From the NCBI RefSeq assembly GCF_014217875.1, contig NZ_CP059060.1:806001-870000 (forward strand): a DNA stretch of 64,000 nt. The letters are read 5' to 3'. Both the position numbers and the translations under genes were made by a program. The notes under the pieces were generated by a model, which saw only the letters and a list, made by a program, of their open reading frames with translations, did no database searches and was not told where the DNA came from. Positions within the stretch are counted from its first letter, which is position 1, and every line of letters starts with the position of its first letter. Of this stretch, positions 37,405-45,073 are shown one piece after another. Origin of the DNA: Synechococcus sp. LTW-R (GTDB taxonomy: Bacteria; Cyanobacteriota; Cyanobacteriia; PCC-6307; Cyanobiaceae).

Positions 37405-39747
37405 GTGACCGTGTCAGTTCCTGGAGCCAGTGCCGCGAGCAGCACCAGCGCCCTGAACAGCCCCAGACCTGACTTTCCTGCGACTGCCCCTGCCGCGAAT
37501 CCGGTCTTCTACCGGACCTACAGCCGCAAAACCCCGAACGGCCGCGAAAGCTGGAACGAGGTCGCCGAGCGCAACCTCTCGGGCCTGCGCAAACTCGGCA
37601 ATCTGAACGAGGCAGAAGTGACCCTGCTGCGCCGGATGCAGCAGGAACAAAAAGCGCTGCCCTCGGGCCGTTGGCTCTGGATTGGTGGCACCCCCTGGAT
37701 CGAGCAGGAGGCGAACTTCTCCGGTTCCTACAACTGCACCTCCACCAACCTGGTGGATTGGGAAGCCTTCGGTCTGATGATGGACCTGGCGATGATGGGC
37801 TGCGGCACCGGCGCCATCATTGAGCCGCACCTGATCGAGCGGCTCCCCGCGGTCCGCAACACCCTCAAGGTCACCGGCGTCAGCGACATCGGCGTCACCC
37901 CTGCCGGCCAGCGCCAAGAGACCACAACTCACGAGATCAACGGCCAAACCGTCACAGTGAAGGTGGGCGACACCCGACGCGGCTGGGTGGACAGCTATCA
38001 GCTGCTGCTCAAACTCTGCAGCGACGAGCGCTTCGACGCGAGCACCCCGATTGAGGTCAGCGTGGACCTCTCCGATGTCCGCCCCGTTGGCGAGACACTG
38101 AAGGGCTTCGGCGGCATGGCCAATCCGGTCAAGCTCAAGGACCTCTACGGCCGCGTCGCCCAAATCCTGAACAAAGCCCAAGGTCGACAGCTGACCTCGG
38201 TGGAGTGCTGCCTGCTCATCGATGAAGCCGCCGTCACGATCGTGGCCGGCAACATCCGCCGCAGCGCCGGCATGCGCCAGTTCGCCGCGGACGACAGCGC
38301 CGCCTCCACCGCCAAGGACAACCTCTGGCAACAGGACAGCGACGGCAACTGGCGCATTGACCCCGAGCGCGATGCCCTGCGCATGGCGAACCACACCCGG
38401 GTCTTCCACAGCCGTCCCGACCGTCAGACCGTCCTCGAGGCCGTCACCAAGCAGTTCCACTCCGGCGAAGGCGCGATTCAGTTCGCCCCTGAAGCCATCG
38501 CCCGCTCCAACGCCGACCTGCTCTCCACCCCTGAGCTGCGCAAGGAGTTCATGGACGTCTACTGCGAGCAGGGACGGGAGGAAGCCGGCCGCTGGCTCAC
38601 CACCAACCACCCCGACCTGAGCCCCGAGGAGCTCGAGCATCGCCTCGGCCGCTATGGCCTGAACCCCTGCGGCGAAATCCTGGGGGCGGACTTCCACTGC
38701 AACCTCGCCGAGATCCACCTCAACCGGATCGATCCCGATGACCTGGTGGCCCAAGAGGAGGCCTTCACCGCCGGCGGCCTGGCCGTGGCCTGCCTGCTCA
38801 ACCACCGTTTCGAAGTGGAGCGCTACCGCCAAAGCCGCGCCTGGGACCCCATCGTCGGCGTGAGCTTCACCGGCTTGTTCGACTTCTTTGTCCATGCCTT
38901 TGGCACCCCCTGGCTGACCTGGTGGGAAGCCGGCCGCCCCGACAGCGAAGATGGCCGCGCCTTCAAGGCGAAGGAAGCTGAGTACCTCAGCCGCTGGAAG
39001 GAGATCGTCAACAAGGCGGTTTGGGACTACTGCGATCGCCACGGCCTGCGCCGTCCCAACCGCTGCACGACCGTTCAGCCCGCCGGCACCAAGAGCCTGC
39101 TCACCGGCGCATCCCCCGGCTGGCACCCCCCCAAGGCCCAGCGCTTCATCCGCCGGATCACCTTCCGCAAGAACGATCCTGTTGCTCTGGCCTGCATGGA
39201 CTACGGCTACTCGATCGTGCCGTCCCAGTCCGACAAGGATGAAGAAGGTCGCCTTCTGGATGACGCCTTTGATCCCCGCTGCACCGAGTGGCTGGTGGAA
39301 ATCCCCACCGAGGTGAGCTGGGCGAACATCCCTGGCGCCGATGCCGTTGAGATCAACAACTTCTCAGCGATGGCCCAGTTCGACTTCTACATGCAGGTGC
39401 AGCAGCACTACACCGCCCACAACACCTCGGCGACGGTGGAGTTCCGCGAGCACGAGATCGAACCGCTGACCGATGCGATCCACGCCGCGATCGACAACGG
39501 CCAGGGGTACATCTCCGCAGCCCTGCTGGCTCGCTTCGACGCCAACGCGACCTTCCCGCGCCTGCCCTTCGAGCCCATCAACCAGGCCACCTACGAAGAA
39601 CTCCAAGCCGCCGTGGTCAGCCGCCGACGCACCAACGATTTCTTCGAAGCCCTGCAGCGCTACGACGGCGGTGAATTGATGGAGGCCGGCCCCGCGGGCT
39701 GCGACTCCGACAAGTGCCTGCTGCCCCTGGCCAAGCCCGAGAACTGA
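37405..39747 (+). CDS. nrdJ: Adenosylcobalamin-dependent ribonucleoside-triphosphate reductase (class II, monomeric)
   Basis: The enzyme reduces ribonucleotides to deoxyribonucleotides using B12. The 780-aa protein has the N-terminal catalytic Cys in YNCTSTNL, the central radical Cys with Glu in LNPCGEILGADFHCNLAEI (parts LNPCGEI and FHCNLAEI), and a C-terminal DSDKCLLP. Class II is identified by the lack of an R2 subunit and by similarity to NrdJ. It starts at GTG 37405. The 120-nt upstream gap carries two palindromes (37330-37370) but no room for a full B12 riboswitch. A terminator follows at 39765. Confidence 0.95.
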   Translation: MTVSVPGASAASSTSALNSPRPDFPATAPAANPVFYRTYSRKTPNGRESWNEVAERNLSGLRKLGNLNEAEVTLLRRMQQEQKALPSGRWLWIGGTPWIEQEANFSGSYNCTSTNLVDWEAFGLMMDLAMMGCGTGAIIEPHLIERLPAVRNTLKVTGVSDIGVTPAGQRQETTTHEINGQTVTVKVGDTRRGWVDSYQLLLKLCSDERFDASTPIEVSVDLSDVRPVGETLKGFGGMANPVKLKDLYGRVAQILNKAQGRQLTSVECCLLIDEAAVTIVAGNIRRSAGMRQFAADDSAASTAKDNLWQQDSDGNWRIDPERDALRMANHTRVFHSRPDRQTVLEAVTKQFHSGEGAIQFAPEAIARSNADLLSTPELRKEFMDVYCEQGREEAGRWLTTNHPDLSPEELEHRLGRYGLNPCGEILGADFHCNLAEIHLNRIDPDDLVAQEEAFTAGGLAVACLLNHRFEVERYRQSRAWDPIVGVSFTGLFDFFVHAFGTPWLTWWEAGRPDSEDGRAFKAKEAEYLSRWKEIVNKAVWDYCDRHGLRRPNRCTTVQPAGTKSLLTGASPGWHPPKAQRFIRRITFRKNDPVALACMDYGYSIVPSQSDKDEEGRLLDDAFDPRCTEWLVEIPTEVSWANIPGADAVEINNFSAMAQFDFYMQVQQHYTAHNTSATVEFREHEIEPLTDAIHAAIDNGQGYISAALLARFDANATFPRLPFEPINQATYEELQAAVVSRRRTNDFFEALQRYDGGELMEAGPAGCDSDKCLLPLAKPEN

Positions 39748-39764
39748 CGCACTCCTACCTCGGT

Positions 39765-39799
39765 AGCCGCCCCCGGATCCCTCTGGCGGGCGGCTTTTT
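39765..39799 (+). terminator. Rho-independent terminator of nrdJ
   Basis: An 8-bp GC-rich stem (agccgccc 39765-39772 with gggcggct 39788-39795) is followed by a T run to 39799, 17 nt after the nrdJ stop. Confidence 0.88.
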
Positions 39800-39860
39800 C
39801 ATGGGCGCCCACACCCCAATCCTCAGCCACTTAACATTCGTTTACACGGGCTTTCGACTG

Positions 39861-40058
39861 ATGACGGCGCCGACCTCCTTGTCCTTGGAATCCAACTTCG
39901 AGCTCGAGCGCATCAAACGCTCCATCGATGCCATGGACGACCTCGAGCTGCTCAAGCACCTGGCCAAGCAAATGGCCGAGATGATGCACGCTCAGAAGCA
40001 CGTCACCAATCAGCTCATCGGCGGACGCAAGCGCCAAAGCTTCGGCTTCGACGCCTGA
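39861..40058 (+). CDS. Small helical protein (65 aa), unknown
   Basis: ATG 39861 opens a 65-aa protein with a long amphipathic helix (LERIKRSIDAMDDLELLKHL), followed by AKQMAEMMHAQKHVTNQLIGG. It is likely a helix hairpin. The frame extends upstream past the terminator, but ATG 39861 is the most credible start. It shares a short convergent gap of 4 nt with the minus-strand 56-aa gene. Small all-helical proteins like this occur in cyanobacterial genomes without known role. Confidence 0.7.
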   Translation: MTAPTSLSLESNFELERIKRSIDAMDDLELLKHLAKQMAEMMHAQKHVTNQLIGGRKRQSFGFDA

Positions 40059-40062
40059 ACCT

Positions 40063-40233
40063 CTACCCGGGCGCAGTCGACGAGAGCAGGTCTAACGAAA
40101 TAGCGACCTGCTCCAACAACTCGCAGCAACGCTCGTACTGATGGTCCGGGCTGAGACTGATCGGCAGAGTCTCGATCATGTCGGCCAGCTCCCGAGTACG
40201 CACAGCCAGCAGGTTGGTGGAAAGAACGGCCAT
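40063..40233 (-). CDS. Small hypothetical protein (56 aa)
   Basis: The frame from ATG 40233 to TAG 40063-40065 encodes MAVLSTNLLAVRTRELADMI, then ETLPISLSPDHQYERCCELL and EQVAISLDLLSS. The composition is plausibly helical and soluble, with a CC pair. It was found by reading the minus strand; the alternative overlapping frame gives low-quality sequence. It is convergent with the 65-aa gene. A 14-bp hairpin lies 44 nt before its start. Confidence 0.55.
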   Translation of the reverse strand: MAVLSTNLLAVRTRELADMIETLPISLSPDHQYERCCELLEQVAISLDLLSSTAPG

Positions 40234-40276
40234 CCATCAGGCGACCACGCGGTCGCTGCGCTCTAAACCAACCATG

Positions 40277-40315
40277 TCAACTCGTCTCAATGATCTCGCA
40301 CTTGAGACGAGTTGA
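40277..40315. repeat. Perfect 14-bp inverted repeat beside tRNA-Ser
   Basis: The arms are tcaactcgtctcaa (40277-40290) and ttgagacgagttga (40302-40315), with an 11-nt loop. On the plus strand the stem is followed by tttt (40316-40319), so it could terminate a plus-strand transcript. It stands between the minus-strand 56-aa gene and the tRNA, in AT-richer sequence than its surroundings. It may act as terminator, 5'-UTR hairpin or mobile-element remnant. Confidence 0.75.
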
Positions 40316-40360
40316 TTTTGCGGGCCCATGGAACAATGAGAAAGACCAAAGGTCGTCCCT

Positions 40361-40445
40361 GGAGGGGTGGTCGAGTGGTTGATGGCTCCGGTCTTGAAAA
40401 CCGGCGAAGTGAAAGCTTCCGTGGGTTCGAATCCCACCCCCTCCG
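40361..40445 (+). tRNA. tRNA-Ser (anticodon UGA)
   Basis: The gene folds as a class II tRNA of 85 nt. The acceptor ggagggg (40361-40367) pairs with cccctcc (40438-40444) with discriminator g. The anticodon stem ccggt/accgg brackets the loop cttgaaa, so the anticodon is TGA. A long variable arm (cgaagtgaaagcttcc) and T arm gtggg-ttcgaat-cccac follow. CCA is not encoded. Confidence 0.97.
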
Positions 40446-40670
40446 CTTTTCCCAACCGACTCAGCCCCAGGCAGCCTGAGCCTTCGCTGGCGCCGAAACT
40501 ACGCATTTTGCCGAGCTTGAGGGCCTGCGCAAGTGAGACAAGGGAATCTCAAGATTTCAGTGACAGTGCACGGCAGCACGAGCGAAGAGCCGAACCTGGT
40601 AAACGGCAATATTCGCAACACTTTTGGACCCGCAGGCTCGCTTCGATGGTGTCCCAGCGAACACTCTCCC

Positions 40671-40862
40671 GTGCGCTACGAACCTGGCACCAGCGAATGC
40701 CGCGTCCTGATCAACAGCAAGGAGCAGATCGAAACGATGCTCCTGACCTTGAGCAAGTTGGAGAACACCGAAGCCATTCGTGAGCAATTGCGCTCCGTCC
40801 ACGCCCAGCTCGAGGCACTGCACGATCAGGTGCGCGAACAACGCAGTTCCGTTCCTGCCTGA
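40671..40862 (+). CDS. Small conserved-looking protein (63 aa)
   Basis: I start the gene at GTG 40671, giving MRYEPGTSECRVLINSKEQI and then EQLRSVHAQLEALHDQVREQ, a coiled-coil-like tail. A longer version from GTG 40533 has a poor, low-complexity N-terminal 46 residues that I do not trust. The stop is at 40862. It precedes a secreted small protein gene by 42 nt. No family recognised. Confidence 0.55.
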   Translation: MRYEPGTSECRVLINSKEQIETMLLTLSKLENTEAIREQLRSVHAQLEALHDQVREQRSSVPA

Positions 40863-40904
40863 GCGTTGCTCTAATCGAAGTAGGCCTTCGATTCGGCCGC
40901 TTCC

Positions 40905-41252
40905 ATGGCAGCCGCTCCATTCCCCAGTCGCGTGCTCGTCCTGCTGGCTCTGCTCAGTGGGACGACGGGGGTCAGCGCGGCCCAGGAGGTAACCCTGGTG
41001 CCGCAGCAGCCGATCGAGCAGGCCGACGCCAGCCTGCGCACCCAGGGCTGGGAACCCGCCAAGGACCTGGCTCCGGAGCCCATGGATCGGCAGTTGGCCG
41101 GAAATCGCCTTCAAAGCCTGAGTGCCTGCTCTGGCACCGGTCAGGGCTTTTGCCGCTACGACTACCAGCGGGGAGTCGAGACCCTAGCCGTCATTACCGT
41201 TCCTGGCCCTGCGGCCCACGGCTTAGTGCTGCAGTGGATTCAGGGGCGATGA
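40905..41252 (+). CDS. Small secreted protein of unknown function
   Basis: The 115-aa precursor has a signal peptide (PSRVLVLLALLSGTTGVSA|AQ) and a mature part of about 90 residues with two Cys (SACSGTGQGFCRYDY) that may form a disulfide outside the cytoplasm. No catalytic motif. ATG 40905 is clear. A further tiny membrane gene follows. Confidence 0.7.
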   Translation: MAAAPFPSRVLVLLALLSGTTGVSAAQEVTLVPQQPIEQADASLRTQGWEPAKDLAPEPMDRQLAGNRLQSLSACSGTGQGFCRYDYQRGVETLAVITVPGPAAHGLVLQWIQGR

Positions 41253-41276
41253 TGCCCCGAGGCGCCACGAGCAACC

Positions 41277-41390
41277 GTGTTTGAAAACGACAAGCGTCCG
41301 CCTTGGTTGAACTGGCTGTTCCTCGGGATCTTCCTCTGGAGCTCCTGGCAGCTGGCCGGCTTCTGGTTCCAGCAGCTCCACGGCGGCTAG
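41277..41390 (+). CDS. 37-residue membrane microprotein
   Basis: GTG 41277 to TAG 41388-41390 encodes VFENDKRPPWLNWLFLGIFL, then WSSWQLAGFWFQQL (Trp-rich single helix). It follows the secreted protein gene by 24 nt and ends 1 nt before the convergent Ntn hydrolase gene. The clear single transmembrane helix with charged N-terminus supports a real small protein; confidence is limited by length. Confidence 0.5.
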   Translation: MFENDKRPPWLNWLFLGIFLWSSWQLAGFWFQQLHGG

Positions 41391-41391
41391 A

Positions 41392-42414
41392 TCAAGAGCG
41401 ATTCAGCAGATCCGAGACGTCGCCGGTCAGCGCCGGGGACTGAACGTCAAGGCGGCGCATCGGCCCACCGCCGCTGAAGCGCAAGCGGCTCAGCTCCACC
41501 CAGATCGGATAGGGATTGCGGGCCAGCTGAAAGGCGTAGCTGCCCTGATCGAGGTTCGCGATCACGGTCCACAGGGTCTGCCAGCTGTCCTCCGCCTGAC
41601 CGCCGGAATAATCCTCGGCGCCCGCCGGTACGGCGACGTTTTTCATCACCCCGTAGAGATTCGCCTCCGCCTCGTCGGGCGTTGAGGCCTTGGGCAGGGT
41701 GCTGAGGAAGGTCGAGGCGCGCACAAAACGGGAGGCGGGATCGACATCACCGGGGAGCGGCAGCGTTCCACCAAAGGGCCGGTAGCGCTTGAGGTTCTGC
41801 AGCTGCCAGGCCAGCGGTGGCTCGTTCGTCATCACCCGGGTCTGATTCCCCTGATGCACCACCATCCGGCCGCCGATGAACTCGACCACCGCAGAGCGTC
41901 CACGGCGATCCGCCATCGAAAGATGCAAGCCCCAATTGCGATCCAGGATTTGATCGGAGACGATCTGAACCTGTGCCAAGCCGGCAATCGCCTCCTCAAC
42001 CGTCGCGAAGTTGTCGAGCACAAACTCCGCCATCCGCAGGTTGGAGAGGACCGGCTTACCGCTGCTGGCGGAGCCGTAGTCACTGCCGGAGAGGTAGAGC
42101 AGGTTGACGTTCAGGCCCCGTTCATTCAGGCCATCGGCGAGGACGGTTCCCACACTCATCACCCCGACGCTGCCGTGCTTGACGCGCCAGCGCCTGGCAT
42201 TCGGAACGCTCGTGCTCACCAGACCACCGGCCTCCAGGCCGCGGGGCCGCAGCACCAGAGCCGCCCGGTCATCGAGATAGAGATCCATCGTGCGCCCGAC
42301 AACAGCCGACTGACCGTTGCTGTTGGAGAGCACACGGCTACAGGCCAGGGCCGCCGCTGGCGTGAAGGCCCCAAGCAGGAGCAACGCGATGGGCCACAAC
42401 CGACGGGTCGCCAT
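41392..42414 (-). CDS. Secreted Ntn hydrolase, choloylglycine hydrolase/penicillin V acylase family
   Basis: The 340-aa precursor has a signal peptide ending AAALA|C. Removal exposes Cys as the N-terminal nucleophile, followed by SRVL, GRTMDLYL (Arg/Asp) and LNERGLNVNLLYL (Asn), the pattern of linear-amide C-N hydrolases. Such enzymes cleave N-acyl amides, including bile-acid conjugates, penicillin V and acyl homoserine lactones. In a picocyanobacterium the likely substrate would be an N-acylated signal or lipid, which is inference. ATG 42414 was chosen; upstream sequence is not signal-like. Confidence 0.82.
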   Translation of the reverse strand: MATRRLWPIALLLLGAFTPAAALACSRVLSNSNGQSAVVGRTMDLYLDDRAALVLRPRGLEAGGLVSTSVPNARRWRVKHGSVGVMSVGTVLADGLNERGLNVNLLYLSGSDYGSASSGKPVLSNLRMAEFVLDNFATVEEAIAGLAQVQIVSDQILDRNWGLHLSMADRRGRSAVVEFIGGRMVVHQGNQTRVMTNEPPLAWQLQNLKRYRPFGGTLPLPGDVDPASRFVRASTFLSTLPKASTPDEAEANLYGVMKNVAVPAGAEDYSGGQAEDSWQTLWTVIANLDQGSYAFQLARNPYPIWVELSRLRFSGGGPMRRLDVQSPALTGDVSDLLNRS

Positions 42415-42460
42415 GGAGAAGCGCGGTGGAACGCTTCCCACAGGATGCTGAGAACGCCGA

Positions 42461-42856
42461 CTAGCGGCGACGTTTTGCCTTGACTGATTTGGGGGCTGGG
42501 GCCACCACGGCGCGCACGAAACGCACCAGTCCCCCCAACAAACAGAGCAGTGCCAACAGGGCGAGACCACCAAGAAGCAGCACCCCCAGCAACTGGAGGA
42601 TCCCCATCAACAGTTGGGAGAGCCCGCCGATCAGATGCGCCAAGGCGGTGCTCACCAGGAGCAGGCTGTCGAGATCAATCAGCTGAGGCAGCTGGAGCAG
42701 CAGCACCAGCAGGCCGACCCCGCCGGCCATCATCAAAACCGCCTCCAAGATCAGCCGAGGGCGGCGCTTGGCTTTGCGCTTGCGGAAGACAGGACGCTGG
42801 CGCTCAGCCGCTCCCGAGGCGCTCCCCACCACCCGCAGACGCCGCTGCCGTGTCAT
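42461..42856 (-). CDS. Membrane protein of unknown function
   Basis: The 131-aa protein has a basic N-terminus (RKRKAKRRPR), two long hydrophobic stretches (LILEAVLMMAGGVGLLVLLL and LLGVLLLGGLALLALLCLLGG) and a basic C-terminal tail (KSVKAKRRR). No family recognised. It overlaps the upstream 82-aa gene by ATGA, implying translational coupling. Confidence 0.7.
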   Translation of the reverse strand: MTRQRRLRVVGSASGAAERQRPVFRKRKAKRRPRLILEAVLMMAGGVGLLVLLLQLPQLIDLDSLLLVSTALAHLIGGLSQLLMGILQLLGVLLLGGLALLALLCLLGGLVRFVRAVVAPAPKSVKAKRRR

Positions 42857-43101
42857 GACTCCAACTGGTGTCCAGCGCCGAGCATCCAGCGCTCAAATTC
42901 GATCAAAACCAGCTCATTGGGGCAATCCACCAGGCTGAGGTCGCCCACGGTGCAATCCCCCTGACCGCCGTGGTGCAACGAGAGATGGAAGTCAGGACCG
43001 CTCAGACCGCACACTTCCGGATCGCTGCGAACGACCACATCCAGGCAGGCGCCCAGACGGGTGACACGACGACGCAATTCCGACCAGCTCAATGCGCTCA
43101 T
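42853..43101 (-). CDS. Small hypothetical protein
   Basis: The 82-aa protein from ATG 43101 reads SALSWSELRRRVTRLGACLDV, VVRSDPEVCGLSGPDFHL and ends LIEFERWMLGAGHQLES. It has three or four Cys and acidic patches but no known motif. Coupled by ATGA overlap to the membrane protein gene. Lies 36 nt after the DUF4335 gene. Confidence 0.65.
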   Translation of the reverse strand: MSALSWSELRRRVTRLGACLDVVVRSDPEVCGLSGPDFHLSLHHGGQGDCTVGDLSLVDCPNELVLIEFERWMLGAGHQLES

Positions 43102-43137
43102 CGCAATACAGCAAGTGTGGGGTGATTCAAACGGACG

Positions 43138-43734
43138 TCAACCGTCCTTCGCCGGGGGCGCCAGCTCGGGGGCAGTCTGGGCTGCCGGCTTCGGCGTCGG
43201 CAGCATCGCAATCAAGGCGGCACTGATCGCAAGAGCCGCCACGCCGGCCACCGGAGCCGCAAGCCGGCGGAGCAAGGGCTGACGGTGGCGCAGCTCCTTG
43301 CGCGCCAAGGGCTGCAGCGACGGCGTCTCAAACGGAAGCGCCAGGCGGGGGTCCAAGCGCAGCTGATCGAGGCAACGCACCAAGTCCGAAAGCTCGGCGT
43401 CATCCAGACGCAAGGTCAAGGGCGGCGTATTCGGCTGGCTGCTGCGCAACTCCAGCTGGTGGCCTGCCTCACCTGGGGCAATCGCCACCGGCGCATCCGC
43501 AGCACCAAAGGACTTGGGCACACCACTCAGAAGATGGCGGGCATAGGGAATGACAGCGCTCAGCAGCGCCTGGAGGTGTTCCCGCTTGCCCTCGAGTTCG
43601 GTCTGACCGGCCAGCCCCATCGTGAAGCCGGTCAAGATGCCGATCGTGCTCGCGTCCTGCCCGGCGGAGAGATCCGGCAGACCCTCGACGATCAAGCGGC
43701 AGCTGGTTTGTTCGTAGCGCGTGGTGAGTTTCAT
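43138..43734 (-). CDS. DUF4335 family protein
   Basis: The 198-aa protein starts at ATG 43734 (MKLTTRYEQTSCRLIVEGLP) and has a C-terminal hydrophobic helix (PVAGVAALAISAALIAMLP), giving a tail-anchored or single-pass topology. The pairing with DUF3038 just upstream is a known cyanobacterial gene pair. A TTG start at 43746 would add four residues. Confidence 0.85.
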   Translation of the reverse strand: MKLTTRYEQTSCRLIVEGLPDLSAGQDASTIGILTGFTMGLAGQTELEGKREHLQALLSAVIPYARHLLSGVPKSFGAADAPVAIAPGEAGHQLELRSSQPNTPPLTLRLDDAELSDLVRCLDQLRLDPRLALPFETPSLQPLARKELRHRQPLLRRLAAPVAGVAALAISAALIAMLPTPKPAAQTAPELAPPAKDG

Positions 43735-43742
43735 CTCAGTGA

Positions 43743-44279
43743 TCAAACAGCCGCATCAAGAAGACTGGCCCGCAGGCGCTCGAAGCCGCCCTCACCGGCG
43801 CAGAGCGCCATCGCCTGCACCAGCTCGCGGCTCAGGGCAGGTCCCTGCTCGGGATCCAGCAGACGCTGGACGCCACCGCGCCGGGGGTTGAGGCGCTCCA
43901 GCACCAGCTCCCGCAGGCGCGAGCGAAACAACTCCCAGCGCTGCGCATTCAGATCAGGGGGCTCGGCTGAGGAGAGCAGCGTGCGCAACATCGGATAGAG
44001 GCGCTCCGAGAGTGCCGTCAGGATGCGAATCAACGCATCCGTCTCCTCAGGCTTGAGGGACGCCCGGCGGGTGTTGCGGCGCAGGGGGTTGCTGCAGCGG
44101 CGCTTCCAGAGCTCCACCCGGTTCGGGAAGAGATCGGTAAAGCCCATCTCCTCGCTCAGCCAAACCATCGCCTCCCCGCCGTTGAGGTCCAGGGCCTCGG
44201 CGCAGAGGAGCATCAAATCCAGGCGCTCAATGCCGCGGCGGGACAAGGGGGTTTGCACGCTCGCTGGGGCTTCGGCCAT
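43743..44279 (-). CDS. DUF3038 family protein
   Basis: The 178-aa helical protein starts at ATG 44279 and contains [37 protein letters not shown] and [15 protein letters not shown]3038 is a cyanobacterial family of unknown function that neighbours DUF4335. The two genes are separated by 8 nt. apt is divergent, 40 nt away, so the promoters share a short region. Confidence 0.85.
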   Translation of the reverse strand: MAEAPASVQTPLSRRGIERLDLMLLCAEALDLNGGEAMVWLSEEMGFTDLFPNRVELWKRRCSNPLRRNTRRASLKPEETDALIRILTALSERLYPMLRTLLSSAEPPDLNAQRWELFRSRLRELVLERLNPRRGGVQRLLDPEQGPALSRELVQAMALCAGEGGFERLRASLLDAAV

Positions 44280-44318
44280 GGCTGCGATACTGCCAGCACT
44301 GGCGCTGATTCGTCGACC

Positions 44319-44843
44319 ATGACCTCTATCAACCTGCGTCAGCTGGTCCGGGAAATCCCCGATTTCCCGCAACCCGGGATCCTCTTTCGCGACATCATTC
44401 CGCTGATGCGCCAACCGGATGCCTGGCAGGAGGTCATGCATCAGCTCGGAGAGGTCTGTGATCGGTTGAAGCCCGACCTGATCGTCGGCATCGAATCACG
44501 GGGCTTCATCGTTGGCACCGCCCTGGCCACCGCCAAAACGATCGGCTTCAGCCCGGTGCGCAAACCCGGCAAGTTGCCCGGCGAAGTCATCGGCGTCGAC
44601 TACAGCCTTGAGTACGGCACCGACCGACTCGAGATCGTGCCCGATGGCTTCGAGAACAATCCCCGGGTGCTGGTCGTCGACGACCTGCTGGCCACCGGCG
44701 GCACCGCCGCGGCGTGCGCCCAGCTGGTTCAGCAGGTAGGCGGCGAGCTGGTGGGATTTGCCTTCGTCGTGGAACTGGCGGATCTGGGCGGAAAGAGCAA
44801 GCTCCCCGCCGGGGTCCCCGTGGACTCCTTGATCGTCTACTGA
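44319..44843 (+). CDS. apt: Adenine phosphoribosyltransferase
   Basis: Apt salvages adenine with PRPP to AMP. The 174-aa protein has [27 protein letters not shown] and the PRPP motif [16 protein letters not shown], all typical. ATG 44319 is clear. It converges with the DUF2949 gene, and a 24-nt palindrome lies just after its stop. Confidence 0.96.
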   Translation: MTSINLRQLVREIPDFPQPGILFRDIIPLMRQPDAWQEVMHQLGEVCDRLKPDLIVGIESRGFIVGTALATAKTIGFSPVRKPGKLPGEVIGVDYSLEYGTDRLEIVPDGFENNPRVLVVDDLLATGGTAAACAQLVQQVGGELVGFAFVVELADLGGKSKLPAGVPVDSLIVY

Positions 44844-44847
44844 GGCA

Positions 44848-45060
44848 CTACAGGTGCAGGTCCTGCCACTGCAGGACCTGATCAAGCTGATCGAGGCTGA
44901 TCAGGCCAAAGCGCCAGAGCACCACCGGAAGGGGGGCCTGCTCGAGTTGGGACTGCTTAAGGCCCAAGCCCAATGCGTTCTCGCTCAGCCCAAGCGTGCT
45001 GCGGAGGAAGCGCAGCAGCTCGGGATGGGGAGGGGGTTGCGGCGAGGTGCAAATCACCAT
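44848..45060 (-). CDS. DUF2949 family protein
   Basis: The 70-aa protein (ATG 45060) reads PHPELLRFLRSTLGLSENAL, then LPVVLWRFGLISLDQLDQVL. I recognise the cyanobacterial DUF2949 family. Its last codons lie within the 24-nt palindrome at 44857-44880. No function known. Confidence 0.8.
   Translation of the reverse strand: MVICTSPQPPPHPELLRFLRSTLGLSENALGLGLKQSQLEQAPLPVVLWRFGLISLDQLDQVLQWQDLHL
44857..44880. repeat. 24-nt palindrome between convergent apt and DUF2949 genes
   Basis: The two 10-nt arms caggtcctgc (44857-44866) and gcaggacctg (44871-44880) are perfect complements with a cact loop. It starts 14 nt after the apt stop and overlaps the end of the minus-strand gene. No T tract follows, so it may be a weak bidirectional terminator or mRNA 3' stabiliser. 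Confidence 0.6.
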
Positions 45061-45073
45061 GCCGCCATCCTGC

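Noticed and set aside
37414-39126. Long open frame on the minus strand opposite nrdJ
   Set aside because: Shadow of the real nrdJ coding strand; no motif or start signal.
40010-40237. 75-codon minus-strand frame overlapping the 56-aa gene
   Set aside because: The other frame (40063-40233) gives a more protein-like sequence with a proper start; this one is Pro/Arg/Ser-rich shadow.
40361-40445. Phage or island integration at tRNA-Ser
   Set aside because: No integrase gene and no repeat of the tRNA 3' end were seen in the window; only the hairpin next to it is unusual.
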